A stretch of 64,000 nt of DNA from Bacteroidales bacterium UBA1176. GTDB taxonomy: Bacteria; Bacteroidota; Bacteroidia; Bacteroidales; WCHB1-69. The notes under the pieces were generated by a model. The model was not told the DNA's origin. It saw nothing but the letters and a program-made list of their open reading frames with translations, and did not search any database. The position numbers and the translations under genes are program-made. This document shows positions 7,658 through 15,294 of the stretch, piece after piece. The first letter of the stretch is position 1. Each line of letters opens with the position of its first letter. The DNA is taken from assembly GCA_002311645.1 (NCBI GenBank), contig DBYW01000034.1:129173-193172 (forward strand), given 5' to 3'.

Positions 7658-8848
7658 ATGAACATCTTATACCTGCACGGTTTCGGCTCCTCAGGGCAGA
7701 GCAGTACCGTGGAATATTTGAGAAAAGCCCTGCCCGACTGTCACATTGACGCCCCCGACATTCCCGTGGATCCGGCGGAGGCATTGCCCTATCTGAAAAG
7801 GATGTGCGTTTACCCCGGCTATAGCATCATCATCGGCACCAGCATGGGTGCACAATATGCGCAGCAGCTTTCCGACAAGGTGGCTTACCGCATCTGCGTG
7901 AACCCCGCCTTGCATATTTCGGAACTGCCTGAGATCCTGAAAGTTGGAACCTTCGACTATTTCCAACCTCGCAAAGATGGGCAAACACAATTCACTATCA
8001 CGGAGGAGATTATCCAGCATTTCCGCGAGATGGAGAAGCACCAGTTCGACCAGTGGCAGCCCGATGACCCGGCCAACTTGCGCTGCTACGGTCTGTTCGG
8101 CACAGAAGACACTACGGTGAACTGCCGAGAGGAGTTTGCACGATACTACCCAAACGTGCAGACTTTTGAAGGTGGGCACAGGATGAACCAGAAGGTGGTG
8201 AAACAACAGATCCTGCCTTTGGTGAAGGAGTTGCACAAACGCATGTCGGCGGCCAGCTTTCAAGGACATATTGAGGTTTGCAGTCGCTGCCCCATCGATG
8301 ATGACACTTGTCATGCGGCCTCCTGTTACATGGACACCTCGTTGTGTGGCGATGAATTCGACCAGTTTTTCTATCGTTATCTTTCAGAATATGAGAGGAA
8401 AAGAAAAATTGAGGCAGGCGAAATCATATTAACCAATGCCGAGAATCCTAACCTCCACGTGGGGGATGCCGTTTACGGATTCAGCAAGGACATGAGGGAT
8501 CTCTATACGGGTGAAATCACGGAGATTCTGCAATACACGGATCCGAATCATTGGACCGCCAAAATATCGATGGAAAGAATCTGCCAGTACGGACTGCCCC
8601 AATCGGCCACCGTCAAGATGGACGGCTTGTTCGACTATCCGCGTATCTTCGACGACGAAAAGGATGAATCCTGCGATCTGTTCCACTGGAAGCTGCACGA
8701 TTTCGTCTATCTCAAGAAAGAGGATGCCGCGAAAGAAGGGATTGAACATAACGAATACATTCTGCGGGTGACCAAATCCGCCATCCACGAAATCAAGGAG
8801 ATGTGGGGAAATGCCACCCGCAAAAAATCATCCCGTACGAAAAAATAA
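7658..8848 (+). CDS. YqiA/YcfP-like alpha/beta-hydrolase with extra C-terminal domain
   Basis: 396 residues. The first ~195 match the YqiA/YcfP esterase family: oxyanion-type LHGFGSSG at 5-12, nucleophile elbow GTSMGAQ near 59-65, GTEDTTV with the acidic residue near 150, and catalytic-type GGHR near 173-176. Family members are about 180-200 residues. The remaining ~200 residues have a Cys-rich stretch (CSRCPIDDDTCHAASC) and then a part I do not recognise with DAVYGFSKDMRDLYTG and KKSSRTKK at the end. The fusion looks genuine, since there is one continuous frame. Cytoplasmic; substrate unknown. Confidence 0.8.
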   Translation: MNILYLHGFGSSGQSSTVEYLRKALPDCHIDAPDIPVDPAEALPYLKRMCVYPGYSIIIGTSMGAQYAQQLSDKVAYRICVNPALHISELPEILKVGTFDYFQPRKDGQTQFTITEEIIQHFREMEKHQFDQWQPDDPANLRCYGLFGTEDTTVNCREEFARYYPNVQTFEGGHRMNQKVVKQQILPLVKELHKRMSAASFQGHIEVCSRCPIDDDTCHAASCYMDTSLCGDEFDQFFYRYLSEYERKRKIEAGEIILTNAENPNLHVGDAVYGFSKDMRDLYTGEITEILQYTDPNHWTAKISMERICQYGLPQSATVKMDGLFDYPRIFDDEKDESCDLFHWKLHDFVYLKKEDAAKEGIEHNEYILRVTKSAIHEIKEMWGNATRKKSSRTKK

Positions 8849-8870
8849 ATTATTATTGCCGCAGTGAAAC

Positions 8871-8951
8871 AGTTTGCGTTGCGGTTGTAAGCGAATATTG
8901 CTCACTCATATAATCATAAAAGTTTTTATGGATTATGGCCGCACGCAAACT
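8871..8951 (+). other. Nested inverted repeats between genes
   Basis: Outer arms AGTTTGCGTTGCGG (8871-8884) and CCGCACGCAAACT (8939-8951) enclose an inner hairpin at 8908-8937 (ATAATCATAAAA with TTTTATGGATTAT). There is no T-run, so it is not a standard terminator. It could be a leader or attenuator of the small gene at 9000, or a repeat element. No gene is seen in this 151-bp gap. Confidence 0.4.
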
Positions 8952-8999
8952 TATTATTTGACTAACTGAATAAACCAATAGAATTAATTACGAGAAGTT

Positions 9000-9233
9000 A
9001 TGGAAAAAGACTTTATCGCAACTATGTTGAAAATCTACACCTTGGGAGCCATTGACACATTCGGCACAGATGCCATTGTTGTCTTGAATGGCGGAGAGCC
9101 CGGTGAATATGAGAACAATCCGACTATTAAGGAGTATGAGGAAAAAGGTTACCGACTTTGTGATGCCAATATGTTCGGGAAAGGTTGTGAACGGTATGAA
9201 GCACTCACTTTTTGCAAGAAAAAGACAGAATAA
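9000..9233 (+). CDS. Small hypothetical protein
   Basis: 77 residues, no signal peptide or membrane segment, acidic. It contains DAIVVLNGGEPGEYENNP and CDANMFGKGCERYEALTFC with three cysteines. I do not recognise it. It starts after a 151-bp gap with nested inverted repeats and ends 8 bp before the LRR gene, so the two may be co-transcribed. Confidence 0.6.
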   Translation: MEKDFIATMLKIYTLGAIDTFGTDAIVVLNGGEPGEYENNPTIKEYEEKGYRLCDANMFGKGCERYEALTFCKKKTE

Positions 9234-9241
9234 TCAGAACT

Positions 9242-10495
9242 ATGGGCTTAGATGTATATTCCAGAAGAGAATACAAGCAGGGCAAGTTCGTCTATCTGCT
9301 TGATGATGACGAGAAAACGGCGTGGATTGCCAAAGGCCATATCGGTCGGTGCCGCCGCTACCGCCTACCCGACCACGTGATGGTTGACGGGGAACGCTAT
9401 ACCGTTGAGAGTGTGGAAGCGGGGGCATACGATTCCACCGACACACTTCTGCACTTGATCATTTCTGACTCGATACAATATGTGGACGAATGGGCATTCA
9501 GCTGTGAAAACCTGCAAACTGTCGATATCGGCAAGGGTTTGGAATACATCGACATGTGGACCTTCTGCCACTACCGCAAATTGCGTAACATCCAGATAGA
9601 CAAAGACAACCCGCACCTGAAATATGAAAACGGGATGGTTTTGTCAAAGGATGGGAAAAAATTGTGGGCTTCGTTTGTTAAACGTCCGCACATCGTCATT
9701 CCCGAAGGAGTGGAAGAAATCCATGATTGCGTTTTCATGGATGACTACACGCTGGAGTCCGTCTGCTTCCCGAAAAGCCTCCGCAAGATTGGGGACTGCA
9801 GTTTCTGCAATTGTAAGAAACTGCGTAGTGTGGAACTTCCAGAAGGTTTTGAGAAGCTTGTATGCCAGTGTTTTATGGACAACAAAAGTTTGCGCCATGT
9901 GGATTTGCCCAGCACATTGACCGACTTGGGCTATGAGACATTTGACAACTGTCCGAATCTGGAGTACTTCAATTGGAGAAACAAAAAGAAGTCAGATAAC
10001 AGGGACAGTATAAAAGGGTATAATCGTAAAGATGTGAAAATCAATAAGGTAACAAAAGAGGACTTGCCGATGCTGGCCGAACTAATTTCCTGCGAGGAGC
10101 TGGCCACCCGCGAGGACATCTGCTTCGAGTATAGTGAATATAGCATCACCCCAAAAGGAGAAATCACCGCATTCGTCATTGTGCGCCAGCACTCATTGTT
10201 CGACTATTATAAGAAGAATATCCCCTACATTCAACATGCCAGATGGAACAAGAAGATGATTAGGGAACAGATACACACATGGCATTCCAACGACAACGAC
10301 CATTATGAACTGCTCTATTGCTATCAAAAAAGCAAAAATGACCACAGGCACCTGCATAATCTATTGGCCACAACAGAAATCCTGCCCAAAGGAATTGTCT
10401 GGGCAAAGTATCATAGTGGTGAAGATTTTCTTCTGAAAACCCAATTCTACAACTTCAACAACGATATATGGCTTTATATGGCACCCGAAGATTAA
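9242..10495 (+). CDS. Leucine-rich repeat (BspA-type) protein
   Basis: 417 residues from the ATG at 9242 (MGLDVYSRREY). An ATG at 9212 lies inside the previous gene and is less likely. Residues ~60-255 hold BspA-type LRR_5 repeats: VESVEAGAYDSTDTLLHLII, then LQTVDIGKGLEYID, LRSVELPEGFEKL and LRHVDLPSTLTDLGYETFDN. This repeat usually forms a protein-binding solenoid. The last ~150 residues, with ELATREDICFEYSEY and an aromatic-rich end, are not recognised. No signal peptide, so probably intracellular, unlike many surface BspA proteins. A WG-repeat gene follows closely. Confidence 0.8.
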   Translation: MGLDVYSRREYKQGKFVYLLDDDEKTAWIAKGHIGRCRRYRLPDHVMVDGERYTVESVEAGAYDSTDTLLHLIISDSIQYVDEWAFSCENLQTVDIGKGLEYIDMWTFCHYRKLRNIQIDKDNPHLKYENGMVLSKDGKKLWASFVKRPHIVIPEGVEEIHDCVFMDDYTLESVCFPKSLRKIGDCSFCNCKKLRSVELPEGFEKLVCQCFMDNKSLRHVDLPSTLTDLGYETFDNCPNLEYFNWRNKKKSDNRDSIKGYNRKDVKINKVTKEDLPMLAELISCEELATREDICFEYSEYSITPKGEITAFVIVRQHSLFDYYKKNIPYIQHARWNKKMIREQIHTWHSNDNDHYELLYCYQKSKNDHRHLHNLLATTEILPKGIVWAKYHSGEDFLLKTQFYNFNNDIWLYMAPED

Positions 10496-10542
10496 ATCAA
10501 TTTCCATCAAAACAATTTTTATCAATAAAAAAGGGAATTATC

Positions 10543-11427
10543 ATGATGAAGAAAACCGACAGTAATATTCTTTCCCACCTATGGACCGCAGAGAAAGCTA
10601 ACGAACGCGCCCTTTTTGAAATGTGGCACGATTGGAGCGTACCCTCCATTTGGAACATTGAAAACGACGAGGAAGATTCCGATGATGAAGAGGGGCATTA
10701 CATTGAGTGTGTCGTGCCCGATGTGGAGACCGCCAAGGCATACTATAAGGCGCGACATATCCGCGAGTGCTATTATGGGGGAATGCCATCCCTATTAGAC
10801 CGAAGTTACACCTCAGAAGAGGCGGAGGAATACTCCAAAATGGAAAAAAGATTTCGTAAAATGCACCTCGATATGCGCGACCAAGTCTTCACGGGCGACA
10901 ATGGTAAGAAAGGGCTTCGCGATGTGTGCGGCGCGGTGCTCATTGAGCCGCAGTTCAACGACTTTCCCGAACTTTACACCTGCTTTGAAAGGCCCCGCCT
11001 AATTCCTGTCGTGCTTAACAACCGCTATTATCTTTACGACATCAAGAAATGCAAACTTCTGACCAAAGGCTACGAACGCATCTTCCACTATTTCTGGGCT
11101 TATATGGAATACTTCGTGGTAGTGGAGAACGGTAAGAAGGGAATCCTTGACGGGTTCGACGGCACGGAAGCCACGCCCATCGACTTGGATGAGGTTTACT
11201 CCATGCCCGACCCCGACGGCGATATTCCCGTGGTAAAGGACGGGAAAATCGGTTTGCTCTGGGGGAAGAAATATACACAGCCCATTTTCGAAGATATCTT
11301 CATTGAAGCAGAAGAGTGGACCCGCGTAAAACTGAACGGGAAATGGGGCTGGGTTGACGGCGACGGGAAGTTCACCCGGAAGAAGTCGGATGCGTCATTC
11401 GGAAGTTGGTATGATTTCTCAAAATAA
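10543..11427 (+). CDS. WG-repeat protein
   Basis: 294 residues from the ATG at 10543. Starts further upstream would overlap the LRR gene. At least three WG/KWG-type repeats are visible in the second half: VVENGKKGILDG, VVKDGKIGLLWG and VKLNGKWGWVDGDGKF, with an earlier degenerate copy GDNGKKGLRDVCGAVLIEPQ. WG repeats form a solenoid of unknown binding partner and are common in Bacteroidetes. The N-terminal part has an acidic run (NDEEDSDDEEG) and nothing recognisable. No signal peptide. Probably in one transcript with the two genes before it. Confidence 0.8.
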   Translation: MMKKTDSNILSHLWTAEKANERALFEMWHDWSVPSIWNIENDEEDSDDEEGHYIECVVPDVETAKAYYKARHIRECYYGGMPSLLDRSYTSEEAEEYSKMEKRFRKMHLDMRDQVFTGDNGKKGLRDVCGAVLIEPQFNDFPELYTCFERPRLIPVVLNNRYYLYDIKKCKLLTKGYERIFHYFWAYMEYFVVVENGKKGILDGFDGTEATPIDLDEVYSMPDPDGDIPVVKDGKIGLLWGKKYTQPIFEDIFIEAEEWTRVKLNGKWGWVDGDGKFTRKKSDASFGSWYDFSK

Positions 11428-11447
11428 AAACAAAAACAATTAATACT

Positions 11448-11918
11448 ATGAATCACTACACAGGAAACATCACACCGGGGAAGGACATCATTTTTGTGTT
11501 CGGGAGCAACCCGGAAGGAAAGCACGGGGCAGGTTCGGCCAAGGTCGCCCTTCAAAAATTCGGTGCCAAGTACGGCAAAGGCGACGGCCTTCACGGGCAA
11601 TCGTATGCATTGATAACCACAGAGATGCGCAAAGGCAGGCCCCGTATCACCTTGGAACAGATCACCGACAACGTGCGCCGTCTTTACGAGGTGGCGCGGA
11701 AGATGCCGGACAAGCGGTTCATGGTGGCCTATCGCAATCAGCCGAATGTGAGGACACTTTGCGGTTACACGGGCGCGCAGATGATGCAGTGTTTCCTTTC
11801 CGCAGGCGAAATCCCCGACAATATCTGGTTCAGCGAAGAATGGTACAACGCCATGCAAGAAGAGACGTTGCGCGCCGCGTCTCTACAAGGTGGAAAAATC
11901 CCTGCTACTCGCAATTGA
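11448..11918 (+). CDS. Phage-type hypothetical protein with FGSN motif
   Basis: 156 residues. IFVFGSNPEGKHGAGSAKVA near residues 16-35 recalls macrodomain-like small proteins and the A1S_2505-type phage non-structural family found in phage and genomic islands; this is a remembered resemblance. The 3' end is unusual: a GTAGAGACG-type palindrome at 11861-11884 lies inside the frame, so the last ~20 residues (ETLRAASLQGG onwards) are encoded by the repeat and what follows. The native gene probably ended differently. Function unknown; ADP-ribose or nucleotide binding is only a guess. Confidence 0.65.
   Translation: MNHYTGNITPGKDIIFVFGSNPEGKHGAGSAKVALQKFGAKYGKGDGLHGQSYALITTEMRKGRPRITLEQITDNVRRLYEVARKMPDKRFMVAYRNQPNVRTLCGYTGAQMMQCFLSAGEIPDNIWFSEEWYNAMQEETLRAASLQGGKIPATRN
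11861..11884. repeat. GTAGAGACG palindromic repeat, copy 2, inside a gene
   Basis: AGAGACG and its complement CGTCTCT, with a GC-rich centre, form an imperfect palindrome. It is translated as part of the C-terminus of the 156-residue protein. Confidence 0.7.
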
Positions 11919-12020
11919 CGAAACCTCATTTCCAAACCTCATGTTTTTGCACCGAAAAAAACAAACACATTTTGGTGAACGCTGACAAGTTTTCGTCCCA
12001 GTGCTATTCTCAAGAACTAT

Positions 12021-12740
12021 TCATCTCGAAAACAAATCTTTTCCCACCAGCCTCTTCATAAGCTGCACCATCAGCTCGGAAACGCTCCGTTTTTTGTCAT
12101 GGCTCGTTTTCAAGTACAGCGTGCCCTTCTCCATATACACCCGCTTGTTCACCTCCAGCATCATCGACTGGTATCGGAACGGGCATTGCGGCGCCTCCGA
12201 ATTGCTGTACGGGTAGTTGATGCCGACGGTATAGCCGTTTTCCTCGAAAAGGTTCACGGCCAGTTCCAGTGTGCTCCTGTCGGGCTTCGACCAGTCCTCG
12301 TTGAAGCCGATGCAGATGTCCACATCGCCCTGCTCTTCGGGAAACGAGTGGCAGTCGAGCAGGAGCGCATTCTCGCAGAGTGCCCTTTTCAGGTTGTGCT
12401 GGTGTCCTCGCCACAGGTCGTAGAGCCGCGTCTCGCAGTGTTGCGGAATCGTGCGGCTGTAGCCGTCGAAGCGCCGGTAGAGGATGCCCTGCCCCTCCTT
12501 CTCCAGCGGGTCGTCCCACAGCCGCTCAGCATCCACCACGAAGCGCGAATAAGGAAAACGCACAGGACGGATCCGCGCATCGCAGAAGCCGTGGAACAGG
12601 AAGTCGGTGTGCCAGTCGGTGAGCCGGAACACCACCTCGTTGATGAAGCGTGCATCGATATTCCAGAAACTGAGTTCGTTGTCGTATAACCCCTCAATGG
12701 AGGCGTGCGGCTCGTTCAATACAAGAATCGGATATGTCAT
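12021..12740 (-). CDS. N-formylglutamate amidohydrolase family protein
   Basis: 239 residues. The family pattern is visible: NEPHAS near 9-14 (metal-binding His), RFPYSRFVVDAERL near 61-74, a DCHSFP segment near 129-134, and MLEVNKRVYMEKGT near the end. Members hydrolyse N-formylglutamate or related N-acyl amino acids with a metal, as HutG does in one histidine degradation route. No other hut genes are near, so the exact substrate is open. It lies 54 bp after the coiled-coil protein gene in the same direction, with a palindromic repeat between. The stretch 11919-12020 holds nothing recognised. Confidence 0.85.
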   Translation of the reverse strand: MTYPILVLNEPHASIEGLYDNELSFWNIDARFINEVVFRLTDWHTDFLFHGFCDARIRPVRFPYSRFVVDAERLWDDPLEKEGQGILYRRFDGYSRTIPQHCETRLYDLWRGHQHNLKRALCENALLLDCHSFPEEQGDVDICIGFNEDWSKPDRSTLELAVNLFEENGYTVGINYPYSNSEAPQCPFRYQSMMLEVNKRVYMEKGTLYLKTSHDKKRSVSELMVQLMKRLVGKDLFSR

Positions 12741-12763
12741 GGTTTTTGTTTTTTGATGAATTT

Positions 12764-12791
12764 GTAGAGACGCGCCATGGCACGTCTCTAC
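12764..12791. repeat. GTAGAGACG palindromic repeat, copy 3
   Basis: GTAGAGACGCGCC and GGCACGTCTCTAC form a near-perfect 28-nt palindrome (one mismatch). It lies between two minus-strand genes. Confidence 0.8.
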
Positions 12792-12794
12792 CCG

Positions 12795-13880
12795 TTATTT
12801 TTGATCGGAATTTTCCCCCTTCACAAATTCCACCACCTCGTCAAATGTAATGCCCCCTGTGTCACCCGACGGGGTGAACACGCCGGCGAGCAATTCGGAC
12901 AACTCTTTCTTCGCCATACATTTGAGCGTTTGTTCCACCTCAAATATTTTTTTCTTCAAGGGAGTCAGCTGGCTCTGATATAAAATTCTGGTGATTTTTC
13001 TGTCGCGCATTTGCTGTTTGAGCTGTTGCCGCTGCTGATTCATCGCTTCCAACTCCTGTTTGCCCTCCTCCTGCTTCCGGCAGTAGTCGGCATACCAGTC
13101 GGTGAGGGTATCGCGCTTGCATTCAAGGTACGCCTTCAGCAGGGTGCTCCGAATCTCCTCCACCGCCTTGGCACCGGCCTCCTGGGTATCCTGTATTTTC
13201 TGCCGCAAAACCAGATTCTCGCGCCGAAGGAGGAATAACTCCCTTTCCAACAGACTATCGCCTTGGTCGTTGTCTTCCAGCAGTTTCACCACCTCTTCCA
13301 ATGAGTAGGCCTCGCAGCGTTCCTTTGCCTCGTCATAGCGGGTGTTTATCTCCACGAAGGAACGCCAGACAGCACTGAACGGTGATGGGAGCGCCCTCGA
13401 CCTGCACTCTCCATTGGCATTGACGATGCCGCAGCAGTTGCGTCCCGACAGCGGAGTTCCCGCGATGTGATACACCAACCATGGGTCTTTGCCATCGTGG
13501 CTGATGATGGCGGGGATGCAAGTCATCCACCATTCGATATAGACTCCCAAAGTGGGACGTTTGAATCCGCTGGTGCCAGTGTAGGCGATGGCGCTCTGCA
13601 CGGGCACGGGGGCGAGGAACATCCGGCTGTCACTCAGAATCTTCTCGCGGTGGTCAAGGAAGAAGAAGGCGTGGTCGGTGAAGAATTTCACAGCCTGTTT
13701 GCGCTGCTCCTCCACAGCCGGCGGGGTGGGTTTCACAACGGGTTTCCGACGCCCAATTGTCAGATACTGTCCCGTGGTGTCCAGCTTCATACGGTTGTCG
13801 ATGGGCGTTGCGGGTTCAACTTTCGGATAGCACAGCAGTTCGCATCCGTTAAGCAAAGTGATGTGATGATTCTGGTTCAT
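12795..13880 (-). CDS. Hypothetical coiled-coil protein downstream of leader copy B
   Basis: 361 residues from the ATG at 13878-13880 (MNQNHHITLLNG). The frame stays open further upstream, but that part is the 115-nt repeated leader, and the promoter element at 14046-14053 would start transcription inside it, so the later start is preferred. The middle part (YIEWWMTCIPAIISHDG, GRNCCGIVNANGECRS) is not recognised. Residues ~215-320 are strongly charged and helical and likely form a coiled coil (ERELFLLRRENLVLRQKIQD). No signal peptide or membrane segment. Confidence 0.75.
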   Translation of the reverse strand: MNQNHHITLLNGCELLCYPKVEPATPIDNRMKLDTTGQYLTIGRRKPVVKPTPPAVEEQRKQAVKFFTDHAFFFLDHREKILSDSRMFLAPVPVQSAIAYTGTSGFKRPTLGVYIEWWMTCIPAIISHDGKDPWLVYHIAGTPLSGRNCCGIVNANGECRSRALPSPFSAVWRSFVEINTRYDEAKERCEAYSLEEVVKLLEDNDQGDSLLERELFLLRRENLVLRQKIQDTQEAGAKAVEEIRSTLLKAYLECKRDTLTDWYADYCRKQEEGKQELEAMNQQRQQLKQQMRDRKITRILYQSQLTPLKKKIFEVEQTLKCMAKKELSELLAGVFTPSGDTGGITFDEVVEFVKGENSDQK

Positions 13881-13924
13881 CTTTCGGTTCCGGTTGCCTG
13901 TACACCGGAAGGTTCTGTGCCGAA

Positions 13925-14039
13925 GATGAGAAACGCGGTGCCCTTTATCGCTAAAGAACACCGCGTATGGCGGGTTGTTATTTAGCGCGTTTTTTAGAGA
14001 GGTTGGCAATTTGACGTAAATCCGTTCCTCTTTCTCATC
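13925..14039 (-). promoter_or_regulatory. Putative structured 5' leader RNA, copy B
   Basis: Second copy of the 115-nt leader at 3727-3841, same length, six substitutions, inverted orientation. The closing stem GATGAGAAA/TTTCTCATC is identical. The internal hairpin (13936-13963) keeps its GCGA loop, and its two changed bases keep pairing as U-G. It lies just after a TACTTTTG promoter element and 44 bp before the start of the coiled-coil protein gene. Confidence 0.5.
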
Positions 14040-14045
14040 TGGCGG

Positions 14046-14053
14046 CAAAAGTA
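14046..14053 (-). promoter_or_regulatory. -7 promoter element before leader copy B
   Basis: TACTTTTG on the minus strand, an exact TAnnTTTG match followed by CCGCC. Transcription would start at about the first base of the conserved leader. Confidence 0.6.
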
Positions 14054-14070
14054 CACTTTTTTTTCAAAAC

Positions 14071-14197
14071 TTTCCCCCTTGAATCTTGAAATATATTCTC
14101 TGTGTTTTTCGAGTTCAGCGGGCTTTTTATTGTCCCGCAGACCACGCAGATTCCCGCAGATTATCACAGCGGTTTTTCGCAAGACTAAAAGAGATAT
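14071..14197. repeat. CTGCG-rich palindromic element, copy 1 (inverted)
   Basis: Degenerate copy of the ~136-bp element at 20726 and 53295, in reverse orientation: TTTCCCCCTTGAATCTTG at one end and GCAAGACTAAAAGAGAT at the other. The CGCAGA/TCTGCG core is kept. It lies between the 361-residue gene and the small membrane protein gene. Confidence 0.7.
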
Positions 14198-14203
14198 GTA
14201 CCT

Positions 14204-14521
14204 TTACAGCGCGAACTGCGTCACCACGAACGCCACGGCGAGGATGAGGGTGGCGGTGAGGATGCCGCGACCCGTCTTGTCGTATTTCAGGTTGAGCAGA
14301 TAATGCCGCATCAGGAAGATGGAGGGCAACATGGCGATGAGGATGATCTTGGGCACAACGTTCTTGTAGAGGCCCGGACTCCGCATCAACATGTCGGGGC
14401 GTGCGTGGACCAGCAGCAGGAGCACGCCAAACATGATGGCAAACAGAATAATGGGCACGGCCAAGCCAAGAATGACACCCAAGCCGAAAGAGTCTTTGCG
14501 TAATCTATCTTTTAAATTCAT
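14204..14521 (-). CDS. Small membrane protein
   Basis: 105 residues with three likely membrane segments: about 13-37 (GVILGLAVPIILFAIMFGVL), about 57-72 (PKIILIAMLPSIFLM) and the C-terminal TATLILAVAFVVTQFAL. The N-terminus MNLKDRLRKD would be cytoplasmic. It overlaps the end of surE by 17 bp and so belongs to the same transcript. Family not recognised; small proteins of this type often sit next to surE in Bacteroidetes, but I cannot assign a role. Confidence 0.75.
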   Translation of the reverse strand: MNLKDRLRKDSFGLGVILGLAVPIILFAIMFGVLLLLVHARPDMLMRSPGLYKNVVPKIILIAMLPSIFLMRHYLLNLKYDKTGRGILTATLILAVAFVVTQFAL

Positions 14522-15290
14522 TTTCCAAGTATTTAATATCGTTCATAGCATAGTAAGCCGTCATATCAACATGGACGGGCTGTACGGAAATATAGTTGTG
14601 TTGCAAAGCCCACTCGCAGTTATCCTCGCCTTCGTCGGTATTCACCAAGTAGCCTGCGAGCCAGTAATAGGTGCCACCGTACGGGTCGGTGCATGGTTCT
14701 AATTCCTCATGCCAGTAGCCTTTGGTTTGCCGGGTGATCTTGATACCCTTAATCTCCTCAATGGATGCCTTGGGGAAATTGACATTGAGGCAGGTAAACG
14801 GAGGAATGCCCTTTTCGAGCACCTGGCCGACAATCTGCTTGCCGTAATGCACGGCGGCGGTAAAGTCGGCATCGGGGGAATAGTCGAGCAGGGAAAGGCC
14901 CACCGCGGTGAAGTTGTCAAAGCAGGCTTCCATGGCCGCGGCCATAGTGCCGGAGTATATGAGGCTGACGGATGAGTTGGAACCGTGGTTGATACCCGAG
15001 AGCACCAAATCCACGTGGCGATTCTTGAGCAACACCTTCTGGCCGAGTTTCACACAATCTGTGGGGGTGCCATTGGTCCGCCAATACTGGACGCCGTTCA
15101 CGGTCTTATAGTGGTTAAGACGCAGCGGTTCATTCATCGTGATGGCATGTGCCTTGCCTGATTGGGCGCGATCAGGGGCCACAACGAACGTCTCACCGAA
15201 GGAGGAGGCTATCTCCACCATCGCTTCAAGGCCCTTTGCCTCGTAACCGTCGTCGTTCACCACCAAAATCAGAGGTCTTCTTTCCGTCAT
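14505..15290 (-). CDS. surE: 5'/3'-nucleotidase SurE
   Basis: 261 residues, normal family length. The N-terminal metal site VVNDDGY (10-16, with Asp13 and Asp14), the APDRAQSGKAHAIT loop (38-51, metal-binding Ser44) and SGINHGSN (98-105, metal-binding Asn) are all present. SurE removes phosphate from nucleoside 5'- and 3'-monophosphates and is linked to stationary-phase survival. It starts 4 bp after the C25 peptidase gene and overlaps the small membrane protein gene. Confidence 0.96.
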   Translation of the reverse strand: MTERRPLILVVNDDGYEAKGLEAMVEIASSFGETFVVAPDRAQSGKAHAITMNEPLRLNHYKTVNGVQYWRTNGTPTDCVKLGQKVLLKNRHVDLVLSGINHGSNSSVSLIYSGTMAAAMEACFDNFTAVGLSLLDYSPDADFTAAVHYGKQIVGQVLEKGIPPFTCLNVNFPKASIEEIKGIKITRQTKGYWHEELEPCTDPYGGTYYWLAGYLVNTDEGEDNCEWALQHNYISVQPVHVDMTAYYAMNDIKYLENEFKR

Positions 15291-15294
15291 TTTT

